A stretch of DNA of 64,000 nt from Lepidodermella squamata (lineage: Eukaryota > Gastrotricha). Positions 1-11,029 of the stretch are shown in pieces. Below the pieces are notes generated by a model. The model was not told where the DNA came from. It made no database searches and saw only the letters and a list, made by a program, of their open reading frames with translations. The position numbers and the translations under genes are program-made. The first letter of the stretch is position 1, and every line of letters starts with the position of its first letter. The stretch spans positions 2,852,001 through 2,916,000 of the forward strand of contig JBLDXI010000019.1 of NCBI GenBank assembly GCA_047495785.1, written 5' to 3'.

Positions 1-60
1 ATCATAATGTGTCACCTTTGTGGGGCCGTGATTAATGGAATTCCAACGGTTGTTTTCCTT

Positions 61-239
61 ATAGTATTTCCGAAGCCTCATCAGCTGCGGTTGTCTCAAA
101 CCTGAGCGCTACGTGGAAGCCCTGCAGGCCAAGCTCCGTCACCGCGAGGTGTATGCCCGCCTGCGTCGCCTCGATAAACGTCACCAGCCCTAGTCTATAG
201 CCTAAATCAAGCTTGACGATGGGCACACAAGTCCACTTT
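61..239 (-). pseudogene. lectin-like exon fragment (possible F5/8 or fucolectin module)
   Basis: Read on the minus strand, one frame stays open from about 239 to a TAA at about 61. It contains VKLDLGYRLGLVTF followed by an alternating hydrophobic pattern. A W...V-DLG-x-Y-x-(I/L)-x-x-V stretch is typical of F5/8-type C and fucolectin beta-sandwich modules. No start codon, signal peptide or flanking exon was found in the window, so this is at best an isolated exon or relic. The family assignment rests on a short motif and is weak. Confidence 0.25.
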
Positions 240-358
240 TACCCTCTGATTTCGCAATCATTGTTGGCGTCGCGCACGGAGCTAAGTGGGGTCCGGAATT
301 GAGCCTTTATGATCACTTGCAAATGAGAAACTATTTCAGTTGATTACTATCTTACCAG

Positions 359-564
359 TTATGCCGCCCATCACTGTCGGCATTTCCAACTCAACGGCAG
401 AGCTGCTCAATCGGGTTTGCTTCTCGACTGCAAGCCGTTCTTACTGAGCGACGCCAAGCTTAAACTGCGGTGCAAACATGGGTCAACGGGTCGATTGTTG
501 ACCATCGCTTCGGCCTCATCACTTGGACTCGCAATCTGCGAGATCGGCGCCGCTAGTGATTCAG
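359..564 (+). pseudogene. lectin-like exon fragment, C-terminal part (CEI motif)
   Basis: An open stretch lies between an acceptor-like ttaccag (ends 358) and a GTAACG donor (starts 565). Its translation ends with GRLLTIASASSLGLAICEIG, which resembles the final strands of fucolectin/F5-8 modules (G-R-x-L-x-I ... L-x-x-CE-(V/I)). It contains several Cys and fits one exon of 206 bp. The related fragment at 61-239 lies on the opposite strand, so if both come from one gene the locus has been inverted. No complete gene can be built here. Confidence 0.25.
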
Positions 565-587
565 GTAACGTAGCTTTTTGATCGAAT

Positions 588-1002
588 TACCGTATTTGTT
601 CCAATAATAGCCCATTCACTAATAGTTGCTCATGTCAAGGCATCAGGGTCAAACAAATCGTCCATCTCTAACAATCGCCCGGGCTATTGCACATGCTTGC
701 TAGGTGTCGCGCGCCCCTATGCAGTCGCGTGCTTTTGTGCGGTATACCCTATGCGGTATAAAATTTAACAAACTTTTGAGAAACTTGCAGTTGGTAAAAG
801 ACGAAATGGGGCCGAATTTTGTTTTGAAGGGGTCTGTTGGGTGGCTCTGACCAAATAAAACCGAGGTGAGAGCGTCTAACGATTCGCCCATCTCTAATAA
901 TCGCTTATCTCTATTAGTAGCCCACTTTTTAGGACTTTTTTAGTTAGGGGTTGAAAATTTAGTAGCCCGGGCCGCTATTGGAACACCGGAACAAATACGG
1001 TA
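588..1002. mobile_element. TIR element (MITE), TACCGTATTTGTTCC family, copy 1
   Basis: The ends read TACCGTATTTGTTCCAATA (588 onward) and the reverse complement of TACCGTATTTGTTCC (ending 1002), and subterminal AATAGCCC/GGGC blocks also pair. A shorter relative lies at 32344-32536 and a single end at 37566. The termini can be read as a TA duplication followed by CCGTATTTG. There is no coding potential, so this is a non-autonomous element. Confidence 0.6.
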
Positions 1003-2274
1003 ATGATTTTTGCATGACTTGAAACTGTTTTGATGGTCAAATTCGATTATTGGCTGGAGCTCGTTTGCAGACTCCTGATGCTGCCTTCTACACAACAGAC
1101 AGCGTGCCCCAGGCCCAGTCACTGGGTTTCAACTCAACTCAACTCAACTTTATTTTGACCTTGTTTATCCAACAAAAATAACGAGAGTAGCCTTGGTTTA
1201 CGCTAACGATATGGCAGGTAACTTCCTTAGAATATTCTGTTTTTACACACGAATTTGTTTTGCTGTTTCAAAAAGAAACGCGTTGTGTGGGTTGGAAGTT
1301 CGACTAACGTAATTTCAGCAAAATACTGCAATTCGTTCGATCCGACTGACATGGTGTCGGGCGGCATAAGCACGTCGTATTGGTGCTTGACGCCAACCTA
1401 TGGTCCTCGATATATGTGTTCATCTACCGAGCTTTGGCAATCTATCCTAACTGTACGAGTGTAGGAAATTATCGTGTTTCGACCAGGAAAAACATTCACT
1501 TAGAAGCTATCTTATCTTAGGTGTTCGAAGAGTCAAAAAACGGGAAACTCAATGATTTATGCAAACCCCGTTGCATAATGAATACATGTACGATACTCAT
1601 TGGAGTATAAATAGCTGTAACGATAATCTGAATAAATTCTGAGAACCTTGGTTCAAGATGGTTTCCAAGTTCAAAGCTGGATACTGAACAAATGTTTTAT
1701 AGGGTCAACATGGAAGGTAGGGCCAGACAAGAGTCATGGACGGTTTTTTAGCGATCTCCGTCAAGGTAAATGTGCGATTCCCAGCGTCGATACGAACAAA
1801 TACGAACAAAGCTTCAAAAAATTCTGGATTCAAAGTTGGAAATTTGGCTAAAGGCAAAGGTCTGGATTTCTGAAGCCTGCCAACTCAACTGTTTTCGGCT
1901 TGTGTTAAATTCAACCAATGGAAAATAATACAACCATGCGGCAGAAGTCGCCCATGCATGCCATATGCGTTGCACCGAACTTATGCTCGAGCAGCGATCA
2001 GCAGCAGGAAGCGGAGAGCAGGAGATTCGTTAGCAGAGCAGCATCCAGTCTCATAGTAGTGCCAACAGTTGGAAACGAAAAAGACAGATCGCATCACCGC
2101 AATCAGCTTTATTCAGATATTTAACAACCGTCACACGCTGCGATGAAATGATTGGGGAATTTCGGGACTACGGGTCAATATATTCAAATAAATTATCACT
2201 CCAAATAAATAAATGGATTCAAATGAGACCAGGGATATGTCTTCTGGATGAATCTCGAAGAATCATGACTTGAG
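1003..2274. other. intergenic, no supported gene
   Basis: Apart from a short pentamer run (AACTC repeated about five times at 1133-1155), I see no gene or repeat with support. Open frames at 1255-1464, 1648-1851 and 1918-2124 (+) have no signal peptide, domain or paralogue. On the minus strand an AATAAA at about 2108-2113 is a plausible polyadenylation signal for R1, some 165 bp after its stop. Confidence 0.4.
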
Positions 2275-5137
2275 CTATTTGAATTTCATTCCTTGGGTTT
2301 TGGTCGGGAGCATTTTACTTGCCTGTTGCATTTGCAGGGCAGGTCTTATTGGCGGCAGCTTCTGCTGGCCGACAGCGAGCATCGGCTGTTGTGCTAGCAT
2401 TCCTTGCCTGGGCGGCTGATGAGCTATAAATCCTGGCTGTTTAGGCGCTTGCATAGGCATCTGCATTACCGGAGCCTGCATCAGGGCTTTGCTTTTCGAT
2501 GCCTGAGCAAAGGTTTGCTCATAGTAGGGATTTTTCTTTTCCCAATTACGAAGGGTCGCCCCTACAGGTGTCACAGGTCTACGGTTGGAATTAGGCTTTC
2601 CGTCGCGGACACTCGCCTTCTTCTTGCACAGGCAAAAGAGTACAACACCCACAATGACGATGGCAACGATGCCACCAACAACGCCGCCAATTATGTAACC
2701 AAGATTTGGGATACCAGTAGCTTCGGAAGTACTGTTGCCAGGAGATGCAGTCGCTTTGTTCGTTGTAGCCGCATCCTCGCTGCTGCATGGATTGACAGTT
2801 GGCAGGCAAGTGGAAAACTCCAGAGGGCTGCCTATCTCAGCCAGCATCATGGAGGCCATATCAGGCTGACTTATAGCGGCCTGGAAATCGTTTTGCCCAA
2901 TCGAAGCTGGCTCAGTTGCCGCTCTTTTCCGACGTTTTGCATTCAACACACCGCCAGCATCGCAAAACTTCTTCGTCGTCGTTGAGCTGATAGTGTATGT
3001 GATTCTAAAACAGCAGCCTTTTTCAGTTTTCGAGGTATTGGCGTAGTTGGAATCTATGATGTCATCCGTGTTGCTGTAGTTGAGGTTCACATTTTGCTTC
3101 TTAGTATATCCAGGACAGCATATCGAGTAGTTCGCTGCGCATACTGAATTCAGTTTTTTGGCGACATTGTTCTTGATGATTCGTCGTATCTTGAGGAACT
3201 CGTCAATCTTAGGGACTGGTTTGTAGAGCAGATCGACACCCTTCGATTCTTCATCACCGGAGGGTGAACAGCGAGTCGGGTTGTCACATTGCTGATACTC
3301 TTTCGACCCGTCAACTTTCAGTCGCCATTGCACTCCGATGCTGCAAGTTGATGAGCAGGCGGACCAAAATGCGCTTGACAGGCCAGATGTAGGTGGAACC
3401 CAGGTGGTGAGATAACGATCCCCTTCAGTTAGTTTGTCAGCAGAAATCGTTGTAAGATTGCTGACGGAGACAAGACCCTTACTAGGTGTAGTTGAAGCCA
3501 CAGACTTGGCTTTTGTGGTAGCTTTTCCAGCATTTGTGCTAGTTGCTAGGTTACTTGTTGTAGCCTCAGACTGTGGTGAACTCGCCCCAGCTGCGGTTCT
3601 TGTTCCAGTGACAGTCGACGCAGATGAAGCGGTTGATGCCAAAGTAGCTGCAGGTGAAGACTTTGTTACTGTCGTGATTGCAGTTGGGCTGGTTGATGCT
3701 GATGAGGGAGCAGCGGTTGATGTGACTGTCCGCAAAGTCGATGTAGAAGGAGAAGTCTGACTTGAAGGCTGACTAGAGGACGCTGTTACTGCTGTAGTTG
3801 TTGATCTTGAAGTTGAAGTTGACAGCGACGTCTGGCTAGAAGTGGGAGTCCCACTAGCAGTTGACATCATAGTATTTGTCGAACTCGATCGAGTTGATGA
3901 AGTAGAAAGAGTCGTTGTCGATAGCGGCGTAGTTGTTGAAGATTTAGTAGTTGTCTGGCTAGAAGTAGTTGTTGACATGATAGTATTTGTGGAACTTGAT
4001 CGAGTGGATGTGGTTGATATTGTGGTTGGCGTGGATGAGGTCGTTCCACTAGCCGTCAATGCCCAGAAATCGAACTTTATCAACCTGACGTTGCCTGAAG
4101 GACGCAATTTCAAAAGAAGGTCGAAGTATTTATAGCGTAACTCACCGAGATCGCCGTTATCTGCTAACCATCTTGGTTTAGCTATTCCAGATGCAAATGC
4201 AGCTGCAGCTCCTGATACAGGAATGTCAGAGAAGCAAACTGATGCTGGAGTGCTTCCGTTGCTCGACAATGGGGCTATCGCCACCTGCGAACAGATAGAG
4301 GTTAGTCAAGAGATTTAGCCTTTCGGATGAGGATAGCCTCTTCGGCGCATTTAAAATTTTACAAGTCTCGTACCGTTAAAGAGTCATTGCTTAGCTGGAC
4401 GAATAACCGGAAAGAAGCCACGCCAGATGCTGTTGAGAACAAGCTCGATGAACCACATCCAGGGTTCGAAGTCACAATGAAAGGATAAGATCTGATTTCA
4501 CCAGTCAGCGCATTTGTCACAGACACCTTTGCGCTGGCGTTATAGCGCAACTCAAGCCAAACAGTCATCCCGGTGATTCCGCCAGGCGAAATGCTAGTTG
4601 GGACTGAGGAAATTTAGCTGTATTTTGATCGACTAGCCTAGGCAGGTAACTTACGAAATGTTGTTCCGTAACTGGATGAGGATAGGATGAAGCCTAATAG
4701 ACCATAATCGGCCGAGTCATTTACATAAGTTGACGTTATATCCATTTCAGCCCTAAAATTGCTGTCGGTTGTCGGGAAAGCCTGATGTAGAGAAACCAAT
4801 TACTGGATTATGTGCAATTGTTGTACTTTTTCACAAACGGAGGCATGATGGAGCCTTCCATACTGAGAGTTGGTGCTAGTGATCTCGAAATAAGCGGAAG
4901 TTTGGCTTGCTACTTCAAAGGTGCTGAAAGATGTTGAAGCGGCAGAGGCATTGAACGATAAGGCGGATCGATATGTCGGAGTTCCCGCCCACAGGTACGG
5001 CAATGGGAGCGCGGCCGTATTCGGTACCTGTGATATAGCTGAACAGCGACTGTTAACTGTTAATTCAAAAGTGAATCCTTTGAAATACCTGATTTCAGCA
5101 AGCTTAGGAAAATAAGACCTCGGATCATCATGCCCAT
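2275..5137 (-). CDS. R1: mucin-stalk single-pass membrane protein, tandem family member 1
   Basis: Six exons on the minus strand (5089-5137, 4839-5038, 4655-4781, 4374-4603, 4146-4284, 2275-4094) join in frame to 854 residues. The 49-nt first exon encodes a signal peptide (MMIRGLIFLSLLKS). Residues about 18-255 form an unidentified, probably beta-rich ectodomain, and about 260-450 a Ser/Thr stalk. The next part is a conserved Cys-rich region with a TSP1-like WSACSSTCSIGVQWR. An RRKR furin-type site sits near 637, a Gly-rich transmembrane helix near 715-737, and the tail carries NPYY and ends in GMKFK. Family identity is unknown; the ordered features and paralogues make it a real type I membrane protein. 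The last intron (51 nt) has no in-frame stop, so its retention would add 17 residues. Confidence 0.88.
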
Positions 5138-6490
5138 GACTTACTTGAAAAAAAGAATAACGCAAGTCGGAGAATTTTGAAACTCGTCAATAATTAATGC
5201 AGCCTAAAACTTAATGGATACTTATCTATTCGCAACGGTTGGGAACCACTCTTGCTATGACGAGTTTTGAATCAATTAGATTTTTCCTAAAGTGGGGAAT
5301 CCATGCTAGAGCTGACGCGTTAAGGAGGAGTGGAACACTAAAAGGCTTTTAATAAGTACAAAAATATTCAGCCTCAACCAGGTGCTGAAATCCCAGCCTC
5401 TGCAGTTATCGATTGATATCGCCATCAAAAACCTTGGCACAGAGTATATGCTCGATAATTTTCTTTTACGACGGAAATTTTGCGTAGGGGGGGGGTTGCC
5501 TTTGTACCAACAGATGTTGACTATTTATTGCCAGTAACCGGTTACATACCGTAGTTACCGAAATACTAACCCGGGCTTATACAAAAATGATACCTCGAAA
5601 ACTGGGGAAAAGTAGGCTTCTATTCAAGACTAGGCTTCTATTTTAGATAGGCTTATGCAACGGAGACCTGGCGTTACTTTCCGTCTTTCAATCTCAAAAC
5701 TCATCAAAGTATTCATTATTAGTTATTAGCTAGGTCGTCTAATAGCTGGAAATCAAGACTAATAAGGAAAGCATTCACTAAAATCATCATAAACAGCAGA
5801 TTATTACATATCTTCACGCATTTTTTCGTTTTTAAATACTGTTCAGCGCAGCAGAGCACACATGCCGTAATAGCATAGGCTACTATTCGAGATAGGACTA
5901 TGCATCGACGAATTTCAATTTACCTAGGCTTCTAATCGAGACAGGCTTCTAAACGAGTGGGGGCTTATAGTTCGGTGAAGTAACGCTCTCTGACTATCCA
6001 ACTCATGCCGAGGTAAAGGTGCTTTTTGAGTATTTACTCCAAAGGCTTTCAATCTAAGAGGGAAAGAATTAGCAATTGGGAACAATCTGCCGAATCCGGG
6101 AGATTGAAATTCGCTTTTCGACCACCTTTTTCCCCTACCCGTTTTATTATTGAAAGCATCAAGTTTCTGCCTCGCAAATAATACTTTACTCTGGTATTAA
6201 CAACCATCATTGATGCACAAGTGTAAAGAGGCTGATAATAGTACAAAATATTACATCTGGAGAGTGCGCCAGAACAATCGTCCAGGATACGTAAGTTTAT
6301 AGGTGATATGATTCTCAGGTCACCAAAGATTAGAGAACACGCATTTTACTAGTAGTCCAGCCGGTAAATAAAACAGAGGAAAACATATAACATTTTCAAA
6401 AAACAGAGGATTAATAACTGAACAAGTAAAGGTTTGGGGTTAAGTGAACAGTGAACCACAAAACAAAAGTTGCATGTTATCTCTGACTTG
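5138..6490. other. intergenic between R1 and R2 with short degenerate repeats
   Basis: No gene is supported. It contains a G10 run at about 5487-5496 and several degenerate copies of a TAGGCTTCTATTCGAGA-like unit between about 5610 and 5960, some in variant form (for example TAGGCTACTATTCGAGA). A minus-strand AATAAA near 6140 could serve as the R2 polyadenylation signal. Confidence 0.4.
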
Positions 6491-9361
6491 TTATTTGAAC
6501 TTCATTCCTTGCGTTTTGGCCTGGAACATTTTGCTTATTGGCTGCTTTTGAGGGGCAGCCGGTGCTCTCAGCGTTCCAATCGGCGGTAGCTTTTGCATGC
6601 CGGCCACTTGTTGGGGCTGTTGAACCATGAATCCTGGCTGTTTGGACGCTTGCATAGGAGCATGCATTAACGGAGCCTGCATCAAGGCTTTGTTTTTCGT
6701 CGCCTGAGCAAAGGTGTGATCGTAGTAGGGATTGCTCTTTTCCCAATTACCAAGTGTCGCCCCGACAGGCGTCGCAGGTCTGCGACCCTCTAAGCCGGCG
6801 GAATTCGGTTTTCCATCATGAATACTCGTCTTCGTCTTGCAACAGCAATAAAGGACTCCAACAAAAATGACAATAGCAGCTATGCCCCCAACAACTCCGC
6901 CGATTATATAGCCGAGATTAGGGTTACCAGTTCCTTCGGAGGTACTGTTTCCAGGAGATGCAGTCGTCTTGTACGCTGAAGACGCAGCATCCTCGCTGCT
7001 GCATGGATTGACAGTTGGCAGGCATGTGGAAAAATCCAGAGGACTGCCTATCTCAGCCAACATCATGGAGGTCATATCAGGCTGACTCATGGCGGCCTGG
7101 AAATCGCTCTGCGCAATCGAAGCTGGCTCGGCTGCTGCTCTCTTCCGACGCTTCGCATTCAACAAACCGCCGGCATCGCAAAACCTCTTTGTCGCCGTCG
7201 AGCTGATAGTGTATGTGATCCTGAAACAGCAGCCCTTTTCGGCTCTCGATGTGTTCGCATAGTTAGAATCGACGATCTCATCAGTGTTACTGTAGTTGAG
7301 GTTCACCGTTTGCTTCTTCGTGTAGCCAGGACAGCAAATCGAGTAGTTGGCTGCACATACTGAATTCAGTTTCTTGGCGACATTGCTCTTGATAATTCGT
7401 CGTATCTTCAGATAATCGTCGATCTTAGGCACAGGTTTGTAGAGCAGATCGACACCTTTTGACTGTTCATCACTTGAGGCTGAACAACGAGTCGGGTTGT
7501 CGCATTGTTGGTACTCTTTCGACCCGTCGGCCTTCAGTCGCCATTGCACTCCGATGCTGCACGTCGAGGAGCAGGCGGACCATAGTGAGCTAGAGAGGCC
7601 GCCCGAAGGTGGAATCCAAGCGTTCAGGTAACGATCGCCTACGCTGAGTTTGTCAGCAGTAATTGATGTTAAACTGCTGACTGACAAGAGGGCCAAATTT
7701 GTGGCTGTGGCAGTTATCGTCGGTTTCGACGTTGCAGTTACACCATTATCAGCTCCTCTCGAAGAGGTGCTCACTGCATTAGACCCGCTATCGGCCGAAG
7801 TAGTTGATGCCAATTTGCCACTCACTGTTGTTGTAGAGCTTGACGACTGGACAAACGCGCCTGTAGTTGGGTTTGCGGTTGAATCTGAACGACTTTGAGT
7901 TGATGTTGCGGCAGAAGTTGTGTTCGCAGTAGCCGCAGATGAATTCGTGTTCTGCTTCGTGGCCGTTGTAGAGACCGTGACAGTCGTAGTACCACTTGAT
8001 GTACCTTGGCGAGTAGTTGAAATCGAAGACGTCGATAGCGCCGTTGTCGATTTTGAATTCAAGGTTGAGCTTGACACCAAGCTACTCGTCGTCGATGGAG
8101 TTTTACCCGTACTACTAGTCTGGCTTTGGGTCATTGTTGATAGACCAGAGGTTGTGGTTGGCAGGACAGTCGAGGTTTGGCGGGTCGTTGTTGAGGTTGT
8201 AGCTGTGCTTGAAGTTACCGTTGTGCTCGACCGTGAAGTAGAAGAAGCTGCAACGGTTGTCGAGGAATAAATCTCAACCAAACTCCATACGTAACTCTTG
8301 ATTAGAACCAAGTTCGCTGTAAAATTAATTGCCATAAATCATGAAATAATTAGGATGAGCTGATTATTACAAAAGTTCCCGTTAAACCCAAGCCATCGGG
8401 ATTTAACCAGGCCCGTAGCTAATGCCGAGGCCGCTGCTGCGGGAAGGGATATATCGGCTATGCAAATTACGGTAACAGTCGCTCCATTAGCTGGCAGAGG
8501 GGCTAAAGCAACCTGAAAAGCACACGATAACGAATCCAACGATAGCGAAGTAATGAGGTTTGATTATGGCTCACTGTTAAAAAGTTGTTATTCAACTGCG
8601 CAATCAACCGAAACGACGAGGCCCCTGATTGAGAAGCGAAAATACTCGACGAGCCGCAACCCAGCAGAGACGAGGCGATCACTGGTGATAATGGCAGGAA
8701 ACCAGAGCCATTAGTCGTAACAGACGCGTAAATGCCACCTCCATAACCTAATTGCAAAGTGATCGTCAAACCATTGAGACCACCAGTTGAAACAGCGACA
8801 TTAGAACCTCCGTTTATCTCGATAGTTAAATTTGGATAATCTAGTTAGAGTGGAATTAATAGGTGCCAAGGTCAAATACAATTTGTCATAACCAACTTGT
8901 GCTTCCATACGATGTTGACGAGAGGATGAAAGCCGCAATAGCGTAGGATGCTGAGCCACTTACATAAGTCGTGTTCAAGTCCATCTCAATCCTGAAATTC
9001 GTCATACTCGAAGGAAAAGGCTTGAAGAAAAAAGTTACTGGAGTTAATCTTGTTCAAATCGAATCCCACCTCAATGTGATGAAGTCGCCCCAATACGTTT
9101 GAGGCATTAATGATTGTAATACCCTGAGCCTCAAAGCCGGCCACATCCACGGTACTGAAGGCTGCTTGCGACAAGTTAACTGCATCAAACGACAACACTG
9201 CCTGGAAAACAGGCGCTCTGGAATACGGAAGAGCCAGAGATGCCACATCTGGCGATTGGGCTTTAGCTGAAATTCATCAATAAACAAAATGATGTTTCGA
9301 GGCTGACTTAATATTTACCCAGTATCAGCGTTACAGTGAAGGTGAAACAAATTTGAAGCAT
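6491..9361 (-). CDS. R2: mucin-stalk single-pass membrane protein, tandem family member 2
   Basis: Exons 9319-9361, 9070-9266, 8897-9020, 8575-8840, 8371-8512 and 6491-8316 join in frame to 865 residues. Signal peptide is MLQICFTFTVTLIL. The exon order and phases (1-0-1-0-1) equal those of R1, which confirms both models. The ectodomain is of the same type as R1 and R5. The stalk is the longest of the single-module members and almost pure Ser/Thr. The Cys-rich part keeps WSACSSTCSIGVQWR and the KRRKRAA cleavage site. After the transmembrane helix there are several Cys (YCCCK), possibly palmitoylated (inference), then RRPATPVGATL and NPYYDHTF. The C-terminus ends in MKFK like R1. Long plus-strand frames opposite the stalk are shadows of the Thr/Ser codons. 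Confidence 0.88.
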
Positions 9362-11029
9362 TTCAATCAATGTCTTCAAAATCTAGATAATTGTAACCTC
9401 GTCATCTGCCTGGCTGCCAGGCGATTGTGTATGAATAATGAATGTTGCCATTAGGGTGTTTTCAAACGTGAACTTGCTTCGCACGCATTTTCAAAATCCA
9501 CCATTCTAATGAAGATGAGAATTCTTGATTTCATGTGAAGCCATATTTTGAGATTCTAAAGCCAACGCCCTCCCTACAGCCCACGTATGAAAGCTTCGAT
9601 CTGAGTTTTCTTCATGTAGAACTGCCATTAAAAAGTATATAATAAGACTATGAATGCAGGCCTAGTCAAAGCTGTCAAGGTCACTAGCCACGCAACATTT
9701 ATTTTTGCTATTTTTGTTTTGATTTTGAAAAAATACGGTTGCTAAGGCCTTTTCTATCCTCCTTCCAACGCCTCGTGGCAGAAATATTGGAATAAAATTA
9801 GCGAACGGACATAGCTGTTATTACTCTAAATATATCATGTGTTACATTGATATCTAAACGTGTGTTACATGTAAACGTTGAATGCTGAATGTGCACTGTC
9901 AACGCACATCTTGTTATTGAAAGTGAACTCTCAATACATATTGAAAGTACACTATCCCCCATGGAGAGTATACTTTCAATAGAATGATACTTGTGCATTG
10001 AAAGTAAACGCTAAGAAATATCCATTGTTTTTTCTCTCTTGGGCAGCCGAAAGAGAACATTTGATAAAAGGGTTGAACATATTTGCGTTGAAAGTATAGT
10101 CTCAATATATGGAAGGATCAAGCGTCTTGTGGAAATTTCACATTCAATAAGAAGTGATATTGTTGGGGCCCGAGTCCGAATCCGGCCCATACGGGCTCCG
10201 GCCGGCCTGTACGCAGAACATTGATTCGCCACTTCGTGTTCGTGGCGCTTGAAAACACGCCCGTATGCGACGTTCACTGTAAATTTATTAAATGGAAAAG
10301 AATCACGCTTCACCCCACACGGGCCGGCCAGCTTTCTTCACACAACGACTTTGTCCAGCGCAGCACTCGGGCCGCCGGGCTCGGGCCTTTGCAATCAGGC
10401 CGCCTGGCTTGCTCGATTGAGAGTTCACTTTCAACGTTTCGCCACTCTCGTTGCAACATTTGACAGTAATACTGTTTTATTTCTTGCAATTTAAAAGAAT
10501 CCAGGCGCCTCAGCACTGATATCTAGCAAATTATTGTTCCAGTTTAGGAACAAACGATTCTTCATGCACATTTCACGAAATTGAAATAAGAACTAGATAA
10601 GATCTCAGATGACATACATTTCCACGCCAATTCCATGTTACCTTGCCAAAGCACAACGCACTTCTTTGAATTCATAGATAGGCTGTCTTCGTCAAACAAT
10701 TCGAATGATTTTTCCGGGTACCGCTGTGTCTGAGATCTTTCATAGAATCCATTTTTTCATTATGTAAACATCATATCTCATCAACAAGTTTGCGCGAAAT
10801 GGGTTGCTTCGTTTAAAATGGTTTCATGTTTCGAATATTCACTATCTAATAGTCAGTATTACTTATTCGCCTCAAGTGGCGAATGCGGCGAGAGAAAATG
10901 TTGTTTCTGACAATCGAATGTAGAGAGCGGGGCTACCGCCGTTTAAATGAAATGGATTGAATAATATATTAGTAAGGTATAGGTATTTCAAGTTTGGGCG
11001 AATCTCTCTGAAACATGACTTCCAAACAA
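9362..11029. other. intergenic between R2 and R3, with palindromic motif cluster
   Basis: No gene is supported. Between 9912 and 10437 an imperfect palindrome, ATTGAAAGTGAACTCTCAAT and variants, recurs about six times in both orientations, with the outermost pair (about 9916 and 10415-10436) inverted. A GC-rich patch at 10165-10210 and 10315-10400 stands out from the AT-rich surroundings. The block could be a decayed TIR element. Confidence 0.4.
9912..10437. repeat. cluster of ATTGAAAGT/ACTTTCAAT palindromic motifs
   Basis: The unit ATTGAAAGTGAACTCTCAAT is itself a near-perfect inverted repeat. Related forms occur at about 9943, 9966, 9999 and 10086, and the reverse complement at 10415-10436. 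The inverted outer copies and the foreign GC-rich centre fit a small inverted-repeat element of about 520 bp. No flanking target duplication was found. Confidence 0.45.

Noticed and set aside
3434-4135. Plus-strand Val/Glu-rich frames opposite the receptor stalks (also 7650-8270, 12522-12743, 16964-17761, 31170-31637)
   Set aside because: They are antisense shadows of Thr/Ser-rich stalk or tail codons with no independent gene features.
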